Shown: positions 16,914-27,300 of the stretch, piece by piece
Layout of the letters: the number at the start of each line of letters is the position of its first letter
How positions within the stretch are numbered: position 1 is the stretch's first letter
Assembly (NCBI GenBank): GCA_942493045.1
Contig: OW818665.1
Span: forward strand, 1,922,001-1,986,000
DNA length: 64,000 bases
Direction of reading: 5' to 3'
From: Teretinema sp942493045
GTDB lineage: Bacteria > Spirochaetota > Spirochaetia > Treponematales > Treponemataceae
Program-made: the position numbers and the translations under genes
The notes under the pieces: generated by a model
Database searches by the model: none
Seen by the model: only the letters and a program-made list of their open reading frames with translations
Told to the model about the DNA's origin: nothing

Positions 16914-17767
16914 GTTTTTTAGATGAAAAGATAGATAAGATTATCGCCAGCTACGAACAGTGGGGCGGCATCAACCTGACCGATACCCACAACTTCCCGA
17001 ACCGGGCCGGCGTGGTAGCCGCGCTGCAGGATATCGAAAACGTGGTTTTTCCTGGATTCAGAGAAGACTCGGCCATCGATACCGAAAACCTGCGCTACGC
17101 CACCGGCGAGCGGTTGCACCGCATCGTGCGCAACCTGACCGCCGAGGTACTTAAGGCTATCCGCCACATCTGCCAGATATCCAACCGCGACGGCTCGGGA
17201 TGCTACAAATACGCCGAAAAGATAGTGCTCTTGCTGATTGACGAGATACCGGAACTGCGCCGCCTGGCCAGCACCGACGCCAAGGCCGCCATGGACGGGG
17301 ACCCGGCCGCCCGCAGCATTGAAGAAGTGATCCTCTCCTACCCCGGACTGGAAGCCTTGCTGGTGCACCGCATCGCCCATATTCTCTATACTCACGGAGT
17401 CCCGATTATTCCGCGGATGATGAGCGAATATGTGCACGGACGCACCGGTATCGACATCCACCCCGGCGCCAGCATCGGCGAGGAATGCTTTATCGACCAC
17501 GGCACCGGTGTCGTTATCGGCGAAACCTGCCTTATCGGGCGGAATGTCAAGATTTATCAGGGCGTAACGCTCGGGGCCCTCAGCGTCAAAAAAACGATGG
17601 CCGATAAAAAACGGCACCCAACTATTGAAGATAATGTCACGATCTATGCCGGCGCCACCATTCTGGGCGGGCAAACGGTAATCGGCCGGGGCAGCGTGAT
17701 CGGCGGGAATATGTGGCTGACCGAGTCAGTCCCGCCGGAAAGCCGGATCTATAATTGCGTCACCTAA
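16910..17767 (+). CDS. cysE: Serine O-acetyltransferase
   Basis: Transfers acetyl from acetyl-CoA to L-serine, giving O-acetylserine for cysteine synthesis. It has 285 residues. An N-terminal helical region (about 1-150) leads to a left-handed parallel beta-helix made of hexapeptide repeats, with the conserved TGIDIHPGASIGEECFIDHG segment near residues 182-201 and TGVVIGET after it. It resembles the longer EpsC/SatA-like type. The ATG overlaps the upstream patatin gene by four bases and has a purine-rich GGGAGAATTAA ahead of it. No cysK is nearby. Confidence 0.92.
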   Translation: MSFLDEKIDKIIASYEQWGGINLTDTHNFPNRAGVVAALQDIENVVFPGFREDSAIDTENLRYATGERLHRIVRNLTAEVLKAIRHICQISNRDGSGCYKYAEKIVLLLIDEIPELRRLASTDAKAAMDGDPAARSIEEVILSYPGLEALLVHRIAHILYTHGVPIIPRMMSEYVHGRTGIDIHPGASIGEECFIDHGTGVVIGETCLIGRNVKIYQGVTLGALSVKKTMADKKRHPTIEDNVTIYAGATILGGQTVIGRGSVIGGNMWLTESVPPESRIYNCVT

Positions 17768-17772
17768 AACTG

Positions 17773-18126
17773 ATGGATCTACTCCTGATCGCCGCTGTGG
17801 CGACGGTCGGGATAGTATCCGGCTTGTATGTGTACGGTGGCGCCGGCGAGCGTCTGCAGCTGGCTATTGACGCCCCCGGCGCCTCATATATCTATCCCCT
17901 GGACAAAGCGCTGGAAATTGCCGTACCCGGGCCGCTCGGCGACACCCATATCCATATCGAAAAAGGCCAGGCCAGCATTCACTCCTCGCCCTGCCCCAAC
18001 CAAACCTGCATCGCCGCGCCGCCTATTTCCAAGAAAGGTGAGTGGTCCGCCTGCCTGCCCAATCAGATTATCATCCGCGTCACCGGCGCCGCCGACACGG
18101 ACACCGTAGACAGCATTGCTTACTAA
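17773..18126 (+). CDS. NusG domain II-containing membrane-anchored protein
   Basis: Short protein of about 117 residues from the ATG at 17773; a TTG at 17755 in the same frame would overlap cysE by 13 bases. An N-terminal membrane anchor (LLLIAAVATVGIVSGLYVY) is followed by an extracytoplasmic domain of the NusG_II type. That domain contains CPNQTC, a GEWSACLPNQIIIRV stretch and no obvious catalytic residues. Proteins of this family occur widely in Firmicutes and spirochaetes next to varied genes, and their role is not established. It lies six bases after the cysE stop, so it is probably co-expressed. Confidence 0.75.
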   Translation: MDLLLIAAVATVGIVSGLYVYGGAGERLQLAIDAPGASYIYPLDKALEIAVPGPLGDTHIHIEKGQASIHSSPCPNQTCIAAPPISKKGEWSACLPNQIIIRVTGAADTDTVDSIAY

Positions 18127-18148
18127 TATCAGCCGGCTTCAGCGGTCA

Positions 18149-18209
18149 TGCGGAGATTAGCGCCGTATTCTCCGCAGAATGTGCGGAGAATAGCTTGTTA
18201 TTCTCCGCA
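18149..18209. promoter_or_regulatory. Operator array of four TGCGGAGAAT half-sites ahead of fic
   Basis: Four copies of the decamer TGCGGAGAAT in alternating orientation: 18149-18158 (forward, one mismatch), 18167-18176 (reverse), 18182-18191 (forward) and 18200-18209 (reverse). Any two neighbours form an inverted repeat. The last copy overlaps the final base of the -35 and the spacer of the fic promoter. This is the layout of a repressor binding region; binding by the Fic protein's own C-terminal helix-turn-helix domain is a reasonable guess. Confidence 0.75.
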
Positions 18210-18223
18210 AGTGTCCCTATAAT
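18195..18223 (+). promoter_or_regulatory. fic promoter, predicted leaderless
   Basis: TTGTTA (18195-18200), 17-base spacer, perfect TATAAT (18218-18223). The ATG at 18231 is only seven bases after the -10, so the transcript should begin at or one base before the start codon. No ribosome binding site exists. Confidence 0.75.
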
Positions 18224-18230
18224 CTGAAAT

Positions 18231-19340
18231 ATGAGCTATATCTGGCAGAAAAACGAGTGGCCGCATTTCCGCTGGGACGAAACAGCGCTCCAGGAACCCC
18301 TGAGCACCGCCCGTCATGAGCAGGGCTTGCTGCTGGGACGCCTTGAAGCGTTGGGTTTTCCCGGACGGCAAAACACAGTCCTGTCCACCCTGACCGATGA
18401 AATTCAAAAAACCAGTGAAATAGAGGGTGAACTGATGGCCGCCGATGCGGTTCGCTCATCGGTAGCACGGCGCCTGGGTATCGACATCGGCGCTCTGGCC
18501 CCTGAAGACCGGCGAGTGGAAGGTCTGGTGGACGTGGTAATGGACGCGACCCGGAACTACCGCTCAGCGCTGACCAAGGACCGGCTGTGCGCCTGGCAAA
18601 GCTCGCTTTTCCCGGAAGGCCGCTCCGGAGCCTTCAAAGTCAGTGTCGGCCGCTGGCGCACGGATAGCGAGGGGCCGATGCGGGTAATTTCTGGACCCAT
18701 GGGCCGCGAAAAAGTGCATTATCAGGCACCGCCGGCCAATCTGCTGGATGGGGAAATGTCACAATTTTTGGACTGGTTTAACGCGGAAGGCCAACTGGAC
18801 GCCCTGCTGCACAGCGCCATTGCCCACCTCTGGTTTGTGAGCATCCACCCCTTTGACGACGGTAACGGCCGCATCGCGCGGGCTATTGCCGAGATGGCCC
18901 TCTGCCGCTCGGACCGCACAGCCGAGCGTTATTACAGCATGTCCGCCGAAATCCGCAGGCAGCGCAGCGACTACTATGCCATTCTGGAAGAAACGCAAAA
19001 AGGCGAGCTCGATATAACCGGCTGGTTGCTCTGGTATCTGGAATGTTTCCGGAAAGCGATAGCCCAGGCTGGAGTATCTTTATCGGCCTTGAAAAAACAG
19101 GCTGTGTACCGGGAGAAGTTAGCCCTGATCGGGGCAAATGAGCGCCAACGCCTGATGCTGGAAAAGCTGCTGGACGGTTTCGAGGGCAAACTGACCTCCA
19201 GTAAATGGGCTCAGCTTGCCAAGTGCTCCCAGGATAGCGCCGGGAGGGACATTGCCATGTTGCTGGAAGCCGGTATCCTGCGCCGCGGCCAAGCCGGCGG
19301 GCGCAGCACCGCCTATGAGCTGGCCGATCTAGCGGACTGA
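18231..19340 (+). CDS. Fic-family protein with N-terminal DUF4172-like and C-terminal winged-helix domains
   Basis: Predicted AMP-transferase of 369 residues. The catalytic loop HPFDDGNGR is complete at residues 206-214. An inhibitory-helix motif TSEIEG is at residues 61-66 (consensus S/T-x-x-x-E-G), on the N-terminal side, which makes it a class II Fic protein able to inhibit itself. The first 60 residues resemble the DUF4172 region found in such proteins. The last 65 residues look like a winged helix (SSKWAQLAKCSQDSAGRDI, then LLEAGILRRG). The target is unknown; gyrase, EF-Tu and others are known for relatives. It has a four-half-site operator and a leaderless promoter, so autoregulation is likely. 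No antitoxin partner is adjacent. Confidence 0.9.
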   Translation: MSYIWQKNEWPHFRWDETALQEPLSTARHEQGLLLGRLEALGFPGRQNTVLSTLTDEIQKTSEIEGELMAADAVRSSVARRLGIDIGALAPEDRRVEGLVDVVMDATRNYRSALTKDRLCAWQSSLFPEGRSGAFKVSVGRWRTDSEGPMRVISGPMGREKVHYQAPPANLLDGEMSQFLDWFNAEGQLDALLHSAIAHLWFVSIHPFDDGNGRIARAIAEMALCRSDRTAERYYSMSAEIRRQRSDYYAILEETQKGELDITGWLLWYLECFRKAIAQAGVSLSALKKQAVYREKLALIGANERQRLMLEKLLDGFEGKLTSSKWAQLAKCSQDSAGRDIAMLLEAGILRRGQAGGRSTAYELADLAD

Positions 19341-19355
19341 CGCGATTCCATCAAT

Positions 19356-21146
19356 TTAAACCGCTTCGATCTCTTCCATTTCCTCCATCGTTTCCATCTC
19401 CGCCATTTCCTCAGTCTCGACGGTTAGAACTTTTTTTTGCGGGGCAGCCAGAGAGCCTAGGGCCAGGGTTTGCATCAGCTCGCTGATACTGGCTGCCTGA
19501 ACGGCGCAGCTGCCTTCAAAGGAGCAACCGATACGGAAACTGTCCCCGTCGCTCTCGGAACGCCGGGTGCGGATGCTGAGAGGCAAACGGCGCTCGCCTT
19601 CGGAGGTCAGCGGCAGTACTACTTGCACCTGGCGGTTTACACCGATCGGCATATCCTTCCGGGCAATCAGGCTCAGGCCGGAAGCCGAAAGGTCGCCGAG
19701 ATTCCCCAACATCTCGCCGTCGGCATCCAGCACTTCCAGGTTGTATAACAGCACCTGACGCTGGTGCTTGCGGTTGAACTTGCGGGTAGTGCACTCCTGG
19801 TCAACCTGATACTTGCGCAAAATTCGGTTACGCTCAGAGCCGCCGACTTTCAGGTAGCCGGCCAGCTGGGCCAGGACGCGGGCGGAGCGGTTGGAGTCGA
19901 CGGCGTTTTCCTCGGTCTCCACGGTGGTGGTATTGATAGCTTCATATTCGGCGGACCGGGCATGATACTCGCGGGCAAAGCCTTCAATCTTGGCGGCATC
20001 GCGCTCGGAGGAGTCGGCCGCGCGGGTGGCGCTGTCAATCTGATCCGAAAAAACCCGGTCAAAGCGGTCGATGCGGCCGGCCATGTCCTGGACAGACAGG
20101 CCGATACTTTCAAAGCTGCCGCGGGTGCGCGTCACGGACACGCCCAGTTTTTCGGCGGCCCCGGCCACGGTGCCCACCAGGGATGTAGACTGGTCGATAC
20201 CGGTTTTAACGTTTGCCAGCACGGCTTCAATATCATCGAGGGCCAGGCGGCTGGAATGGGCCAAAGCCTTCACCTCCAGGGCGATAACGGCAAAGCCGCT
20301 GCCGCTTTTTCCGGCCCGGGCGGCTTCGATCGAGGCGTTAATGGCCAGAATATGTGTCTGTTCGACGATATCGGCAATGTTTTTAAGCTTTTCAGTTATC
20401 TTTTTGGCTTCTTCAGACTCTTTCTGGGCCGTTACGGTCAAGTTGCGCAAGCCCTTGGCCAGTTCTTCGGCGGCTTCCTGGGTACGCTGTACTTCCCGCT
20501 TGCCGCCGGCGGCGTTCGCCGAGGCCGATTTGGTCTGTTCAACCAGTTCCGAGAGCTCTTCCCGGGAGGATAAGGCCCGCTCGCGCAGTTCGCGGGCCTG
20601 AGCCTGATTTTCTTTTAGGGCGGCGGTGAGCGCTTTCAATTCCTGATTGGTGGCTGTCAGTCCCTCAAAATAGGAAGCCACCCGGGAGCGCAGGTTGATA
20701 AGCATTTCAACCTGGCGGGAAGCCTGATTAGCCAGGTTTTGGGCGGAAAAGTAAATATCAGAAGAAAAAAGGTCGAATTTGGTGGCGGAGCGCTGGAGGA
20801 CATCGATATCGTCATTGATATGCTCCATCAGTTTGTCGATTCCTTCTAGGGAGTCGAATTTTCCGTGAATGCCGTTGGCGTCCACCAGCCGGGAGATTTC
20901 AATATGATTTTCGCTGACCAGGCCGGCCGCCGCGGAAAAGGCGGTCAATTCCCGGAAGAGCCGGTTCATCTTGCCAACCACCCAAAACCCGAGAGCCGCC
21001 CCGAAGAGCGCGAGAGCGGCAGAAGAGAGGGCCAGTAAAACAGGCGCAAAAACCCCCGCAGCCGCAAGCAAAGCGCAAACCGCCGAGCAGACGATGCAAA
21101 TCAGGGCCCCTAAAGCCAGCGAAACCCGGCGTGTATAACTAGTCAT
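19356..21146 (-). CDS. Methyl-accepting chemotaxis protein fused to a PilZ domain
   Basis: 596 residues from the ATG at 21146, which has GGAAG just upstream; an upstream extension of 12 residues is possible but less likely. Two transmembrane helices (about residues 8-30 and 33-52) are almost back to back, so there is no periplasmic sensor domain. A coiled-coil region leads to the signalling tip IVEQTHILAINASIEAARAG, which contacts CheA and CheW. A PilZ domain follows near residues 450-550, with RKHQR (RxxxR) and DLSASG (D/NxSxxG), the two c-di-GMP contact motifs. The last 20 residues are a Glu-Met-rich tail. It could link c-di-GMP level to chemotaxis; it is convergent with fic. Confidence 0.9.
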   Translation of the reverse strand: MTSYTRRVSLALGALICIVCSAVCALLAAAGVFAPVLLALSSAALALFGAALGFWVVGKMNRLFRELTAFSAAAGLVSENHIEISRLVDANGIHGKFDSLEGIDKLMEHINDDIDVLQRSATKFDLFSSDIYFSAQNLANQASRQVEMLINLRSRVASYFEGLTATNQELKALTAALKENQAQARELRERALSSREELSELVEQTKSASANAAGGKREVQRTQEAAEELAKGLRNLTVTAQKESEEAKKITEKLKNIADIVEQTHILAINASIEAARAGKSGSGFAVIALEVKALAHSSRLALDDIEAVLANVKTGIDQSTSLVGTVAGAAEKLGVSVTRTRGSFESIGLSVQDMAGRIDRFDRVFSDQIDSATRAADSSERDAAKIEGFAREYHARSAEYEAINTTTVETEENAVDSNRSARVLAQLAGYLKVGGSERNRILRKYQVDQECTTRKFNRKHQRQVLLYNLEVLDADGEMLGNLGDLSASGLSLIARKDMPIGVNRQVQVVLPLTSEGERRLPLSIRTRRSESDGDSFRIGCSFEGSCAVQAASISELMQTLALGSLAAPQKKVLTVETEEMAEMETMEEMEEIEAV

Positions 21147-21311
21147 AACTTCCATTCTAGTGGTGTTTGGGCCATCTGGCAAATGAAGTTTTTCGGTTTT
21201 GGGGAGATTTACTCCAGTTCCACATCCGCTAAAAGGCGGTTAACCCTTGAAATAACAGTATTTACGCCGATAATCGATAGGCAAGAAACTCTCATTTCTT
21301 CAATTAACTGT

Positions 21312-21340
21312 TTGGTTTTTCGGAGCAAGGGGAGTACAAT
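21312..21340 (+). promoter_or_regulatory. Promoter of the giant repeat-protein gene
   Basis: TTGGTT (21312-21317), 17 bases, TACAAT (21335-21340). The transcript would start near 21347, leaving a leader of about 14 nt that includes the AGGAG at 21348-21352. The rest of the 214-base gap from the chemoreceptor gene shows nothing clear. Confidence 0.55.
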
Positions 21341-21360
21341 TAGAACCAGGAGTTCCACAA

Positions 21361-24300
21361 ATGATGAAATTCGGCAAATTCAAATATATCGCGATACTGG
21401 CCACCCTGTTGCTGACGGCGGGGATGGAGGCGTGGGGGTTAAATTATACATGGACTGGTTCATCAAATACCGATTGGGCAGAACCTAATAACTGGAATGA
21501 AGATTTAAGCGGATTACCTGATGGATTCTCCCCTGGTGCTGGTGACAGCGCGACGATTTCAGCTGTCGGCTTTGGGGTACCTACCACAAATATCCCCGTA
21601 ACACTAATAAATCTGACTGTTCAAGATAACTGGAATACCGGTACCCTGACAACTTTAACCGGGGATCTTACCGTCACCGCAGGCACACTCACTCTGGACG
21701 GAAATTTAGAAACTACAGCAAACGCTATTTTCAGCACAGTGGTTGGTGCAGGGAATTCATTAACAATTGGAAATAATGCGACTTTTAACAATACCGTCAC
21801 GGGCTTAACCTCGCTGACTGTGACCGGCGCTTCCACGATCAACACTACCAACATCACTTCTTCAGGCACACAGCTCTATACCGGAAATGTCACACTCGGC
21901 GCGAATGCCGTTCTCACCGGTCCGACCGTTACCTTCAACGGCACTGTCTCAGGCGCCACCACGTTCTCCCTGAATGTCACCGGTGACGCCGTCTTCGGTA
22001 ACGGCGCCGCAGACACCGTCACGGGCTTAACCTCACTGACTGTGACCGGCGCTTCCACGATCAACACTACCAACATCACTTCTTCAGGCACACAGCTCTA
22101 TACCGGAAATGTCACACTCGGCGCGAATGCCGTTCTCACCGGTCCGACCGTTACCTTCAACGGCACTGTCTCAGGCGCCACCACGTTCTCCCTGAATGTC
22201 ACCGGTGACGCCGTCTTCGGTAACGGCGCCGCAGACACCGTCACGGGATTGACCACGCTGACTGTGACCGGCGCTTCCACGATCAACACTACCAACATCA
22301 CTTCTTCAGGCACACAGCTCTATACCGGAAATGTCACACTCGGCGCGAATGCCGTTCTCACCGGTCCGACCGTTACCTTCAACGGCACTGTCTCAGGCGC
22401 CACCACGTTCTCCCTGAATGTCACCGGTGGCGCCGTCTTCGGTAACGGCGCCGCAGACACCGTCACGGGCTTAACCTCACTGACTGTGACCGGCGCTTCC
22501 ACGATCAACACTACCAACATCACTTCTTCAGGCACACAGCTCTATACCGGAAATGTCACACTCGGCGCGAATGCCGTTCTCACCGGTCCGATCGTTACCT
22601 TCAACGGCACTGTCTCAGGCGCCACCACGTTCTCCCTGAATGTCACCGGTGACGCCGTCTTCGGTAACGGCGCCGCAGACACCGTCACGGGATTGACCAC
22701 GCTGACTGTGACCGGCGCTTCCACGATCAACACTACCAACATCACTTCTTCAGGCACACAGCTCTATACCGGAAATGTCACACTCGGCGCGAATGCCGTT
22801 CTCACCGGTCCGACCGTTACCTTCAACGGCACTGTCTCAGGCGCCACCACGTTCTCCCTGAATGTCACCGGTGACGCCGTCTTCGGTAACGGCGCCGCAG
22901 ACACCGTCACGGGATTGACCACGCTGACTGTGACCGGCGCTTCCACGATCAACACTACCAACATCACTTCTTCAGGCACACAGCTCTATACCGGAAATGT
23001 CACACTCGGCGCGAATGCCGTTCTCACCGGTCCGACCGTTACCTTCAACGGCACTGTCTCAGGCGCCACCACGTTCTCCCTGAATGTCACCGGTGACGCC
23101 GTCTTCGGTAACGGCGCCGCAGACACCGTCACGGGCTTAACCTCACTGACTGTGACCGGCGCTTCCACGATCAACACTACCAACATCACTTCTTCAGGCA
23201 CACAGCTCTATACCGGAAATGTCACACTCGGCGCGAATGCCGTTCTCACCGGTCCGACCGTTACCTTCAACGGCACTGTCTCAGGCGCCACCACGTTCTC
23301 CCTGAATGTCACCGGTGACGCCGTCTTCGGTAACGGCGCCGCAGACACCGTCACGGGATTGACCACGCTGACTGTGACCGGCGCTTCCACGATCAACACT
23401 ACCAACATCACTTCTTCAGGCACACAGCTCTATACCGGAAATGTCACACTCGGCGCGAATGCCGTTCTCACCGGTCCGACCGTTACCTTCAACGGCACTG
23501 TCTCAGGCGCCACCACGTTCTCCCTGAATGTCACCGGTGGCGCCGTCTTCGGTAACGGCGCCGCAGACACCGTCACGGGCTTAACCTCACTGACTGTGAC
23601 CGGCGCTTCCACGATCAACACTACCAACATCACTTCTTCAGGCACACAGCTCTATACCGGAAATGTCACACTCGGCGCGAATGCCGTTCTCACCGGTCCG
23701 ATCGTTACCTTCAACGGCACTGTCTCAGGCGCCACCACGTTCTCCCTGAATGTCACCGGTGACGCCGTCTTCGGTAACGGCGCCGCAGACACCGTCACGG
23801 GATTGACCACGCTGACTGTGACCGGCGCTTCCACGATCAACACTACCAACATCACTTCTTCAGGCACACAGCTCTATACCGGAAATGTCACACTCGGCGC
23901 GAATGCCGTTCTCACCGGTCCGACCGTTACCTTCAACGGCACTGTCTCAGGCGCCACCACGTTCTCCCTGAATGTCACCGGTGACGCCGTCTTCGGTAAC
24001 GGCGCCGCAGACACCGTCACGGGCTTAACCTCACTGACTGTGACCGGCGCTTCCACGATCAACACTACCAACATCACTTCTTCAGGCACACAGCTCTATA
24101 CCGGAAATGTCACACTCGGCGCGAATGCCGTTCTCACCGGTCCGACCGTTACCTTCAACGGCACTGTCTCAGGCGCCACCACGTTCTCCCTGAATGTCAC
24201 CGGTGGCGCCGTCTTCGGTAACGGCGCCGCAGACACCGTCACGGGATTGACCACGTTGACTGTGACCGGCGCTTCCACGATCAACACTACCAACATCACT

Positions 24301-27300
24301 TCTTCAGGCACACAGCTCTATACCGGAAATGTCACACTCGGCGCGAATGCCGTTCTCACCGGTCCGACCGTTACCTTCAACGGCACTGTCTCAGGCGCCA
24401 CCACGTTCTCCCTGAATGTCACCGGTGACGCCGTCTTCGGTAACGGCGCCGCAGACACCGTCACGGGCTTAACCTCACTGACTGTGACCGGCGCTTCCAC
24501 GATCAACACTACCAACATCACTTCTTCAGGCACACAGCTCTATACCGGAAATGTCACACTCGGCGCGAATGCCGTTCTCACCGGTCCGACCGTTACCTTC
24601 AACGGAACTGTCTCAGGCGCCACCACGTTCTCCCTGAATGTCACCGGTGACGCCGTCTTCGGTAACGGCGCCGCAGACACCGTCACGGGATTGACCACGC
24701 TGACTGTGACCGGCGCTTCCACGATCAACACTACCAACATCACTTCTTCAGGCACACAGCTCTATACCGGAAATGTCACACTCGGCGCGAATGCCGTTCT
24801 CACCGGTCCGACCGTTACCTTCAACGGCACTGTCTCAGGCGCCACCACGTTCTCCCTGAATGTCACCGGTGACGCCGTCTTCGGTAACGGCGCCGCAGAC
24901 ACCGTCACGGGCTTAACCTCGCTGACTGTGACCGGCGCTTCCACGATCAACACTACCAACATCACTTCTTCAGGCACACAGCTCTATACCGGAAATGTCA
25001 CACTCGGCGCGAATGCCGTTCTCACCGGTCCGACCGTTACCTTCAACGGCACTGTCTCAGGCGCCACCACGTTCTCCCTGAATGTCACCGGTGACGCCGT
25101 CTTCGGTAACGGCGCCGCAGACACCGTCACGGGATTGACCACGCTGACTGTGACCGGCGCTTCCACGATCAACACTACCAACATCACTTCTTCAGGCACA
25201 CAGCTCTATACCGGAAATGTCACACTCGGCGCGAATGCCGTTCTCACCGGTCCGACCGTTACCTTCAACGGCACTGTCTCAGGCGCCACCACGTTCTCCC
25301 TGAATGTCACCGGTGACGCCGTCTTCGGTAACGGCGCCGCAGACACCGTCACGGGCTTAACCTCACTGACTGTGACCGGCGCTTCCACGATCAACACTAC
25401 CAACATCACTTCTTCAGGCACACAGCTCTATACCGGAAATGTCACACTCGGCGCGAATGCCGTTCTCACCGGTCCGACCGTTACCTTCAACGGCACTGTC
25501 TCAGGCGCCACCACGTTCTCCCTGAATGTCACCGGTGACGCCGTCTTCGGTAACGGCGCCGCAGACACCGTCACGGGATTGACCACGTTGACTGTGACCG
25601 GCGCTTCCACGATCAACACTACCAACATCACTTCTTCAGGCACACAGCTCTATACCGGAAATGTCACACTCGGCGCGAATGCCGTTCTCACCGGTCCGAC
25701 CGTTACCTTCAACGGCACTGTCTCAGGCGCCACCACGTTCTCCCTGAATGTCACCGGTGACGCCGTCTTCGGTAACGGCGCCGCAGACACCGTCACGGGC
25801 TTAACCTCACTGACTGTGACCGGCGCTTCCACGATCAACACTACCAACATCACTTCTTCAGGCACACAGCTCTATACCGGAAATGTCACACTCGGCGCGA
25901 ATGCCGTTCTCACCGGTCCGACCGTTACCTTCAACGGCACTGTCTCAGGCGCCACCACGTTCTCCCTGAATGTCACCGGTGACGCCGTCTTCGGTAACGG
26001 CGCCGCAGACACCGTCACGGGATTGACCACGTTGACTGTGACCGGCGCTTCCACGATCAACACTACCAACATCACTTCTTCAGGCACACAGCTCTATACC
26101 GGAAATGTCACACTCGGCGCGAATGCCGTTCTCACCGGTCCGACCGTTACCTTCAACGGCACTGTCTCAGGCGCCACCACGTTCTCCCTGAATGTCACCG
26201 GTGACGCCGTCTTCGGTAACGGCGCCGCAGACACCGTCACGGGCTTAACCTCACTGACTGTGACCGGCGCTTCCACGATCAACACTACCAACATCACTTC
26301 TTCAGGCACACAGCTCTATACCGGAAATGTCACACTCGGAACAAACGCCACTCTTACCACAACAAACAGCACCATTACCTTCGGAAACACATTGGCATGC
26401 GGAGCACAATACCTGACGATTACAGCAGGTACTGGAGAAGTCCAGTTCAATGGAAATGTAACTGGTACTTCTGGACTGGCAAACATAAGGCTCTTCTCAG
26501 CGGGAAACTTGACAGGAGCAGGGCTAAACACTATGGGAAACATCGATGTATATATCGATGCCCCGACTTACACATTAACTCTGTTAACAAATCTCACCTG
26601 CCGTAACCTTTACTTCTATCAAGGCAATCTCAACCTTGCAACCCGCACCATTACAACCGGAACTATGGCCATCTTTGGCGCGGGCTATTCATCCGATGAT
26701 ACTCAATGGACAGGTGTGGATACCCGCTATGCCTACTACGCACCTGCCACCGGTCTTGCATACGCGCCGCCTTTGAGCACAAACCCTGCTCCCGCAGCCG
26801 GTGTGTTTATCCCCGGTGCGCACAGCGCCGCTTTCACCAATCTTACCGGTACAACTTTCAACCTCACCGGAAACTTCTATAATAATGGATCCAACATGAA
26901 TACCGGGGCTTTTACCCTTACTATTCCAAACAATGACGCTTCAGTCTGGGTTTTTAACTCCACTAACGTTGCTACCGCCAATCAATGGGGCACACCTTAT
27001 GCAGTGGCCTTGAATATGAATGTAACTGGAGCCACAGCTGCCGGCGGCTGGGTAAACGCCGCAACAGCACAGGACGTCACGGGGTCCGGAACCAACTGGC
27101 AATTTGACAGCCCAACCATCGCAGCGGCCGAAACCTGGTATGACGATGTTATCCGTGTCGATTTTGATATGAATATTGAAAACTCTAACGGTGAAATCAA
27201 TTCTGTCATTACAACCGCCTGGGCCAGTCTTGCCGCCGGTGGCGTCTGGTTTGACTCAACCGAAACCGCGCGCCGCTTTGATGGGGTCTTCTCAAACGCC

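Noticed and set aside
21876..26309. A series of 71-residue open frames on the minus strand, one per repeat
   Set aside because: They repeat with the 222-bp unit and simply mirror it. They lack ribosome binding sites and are interrupted at each unit boundary.
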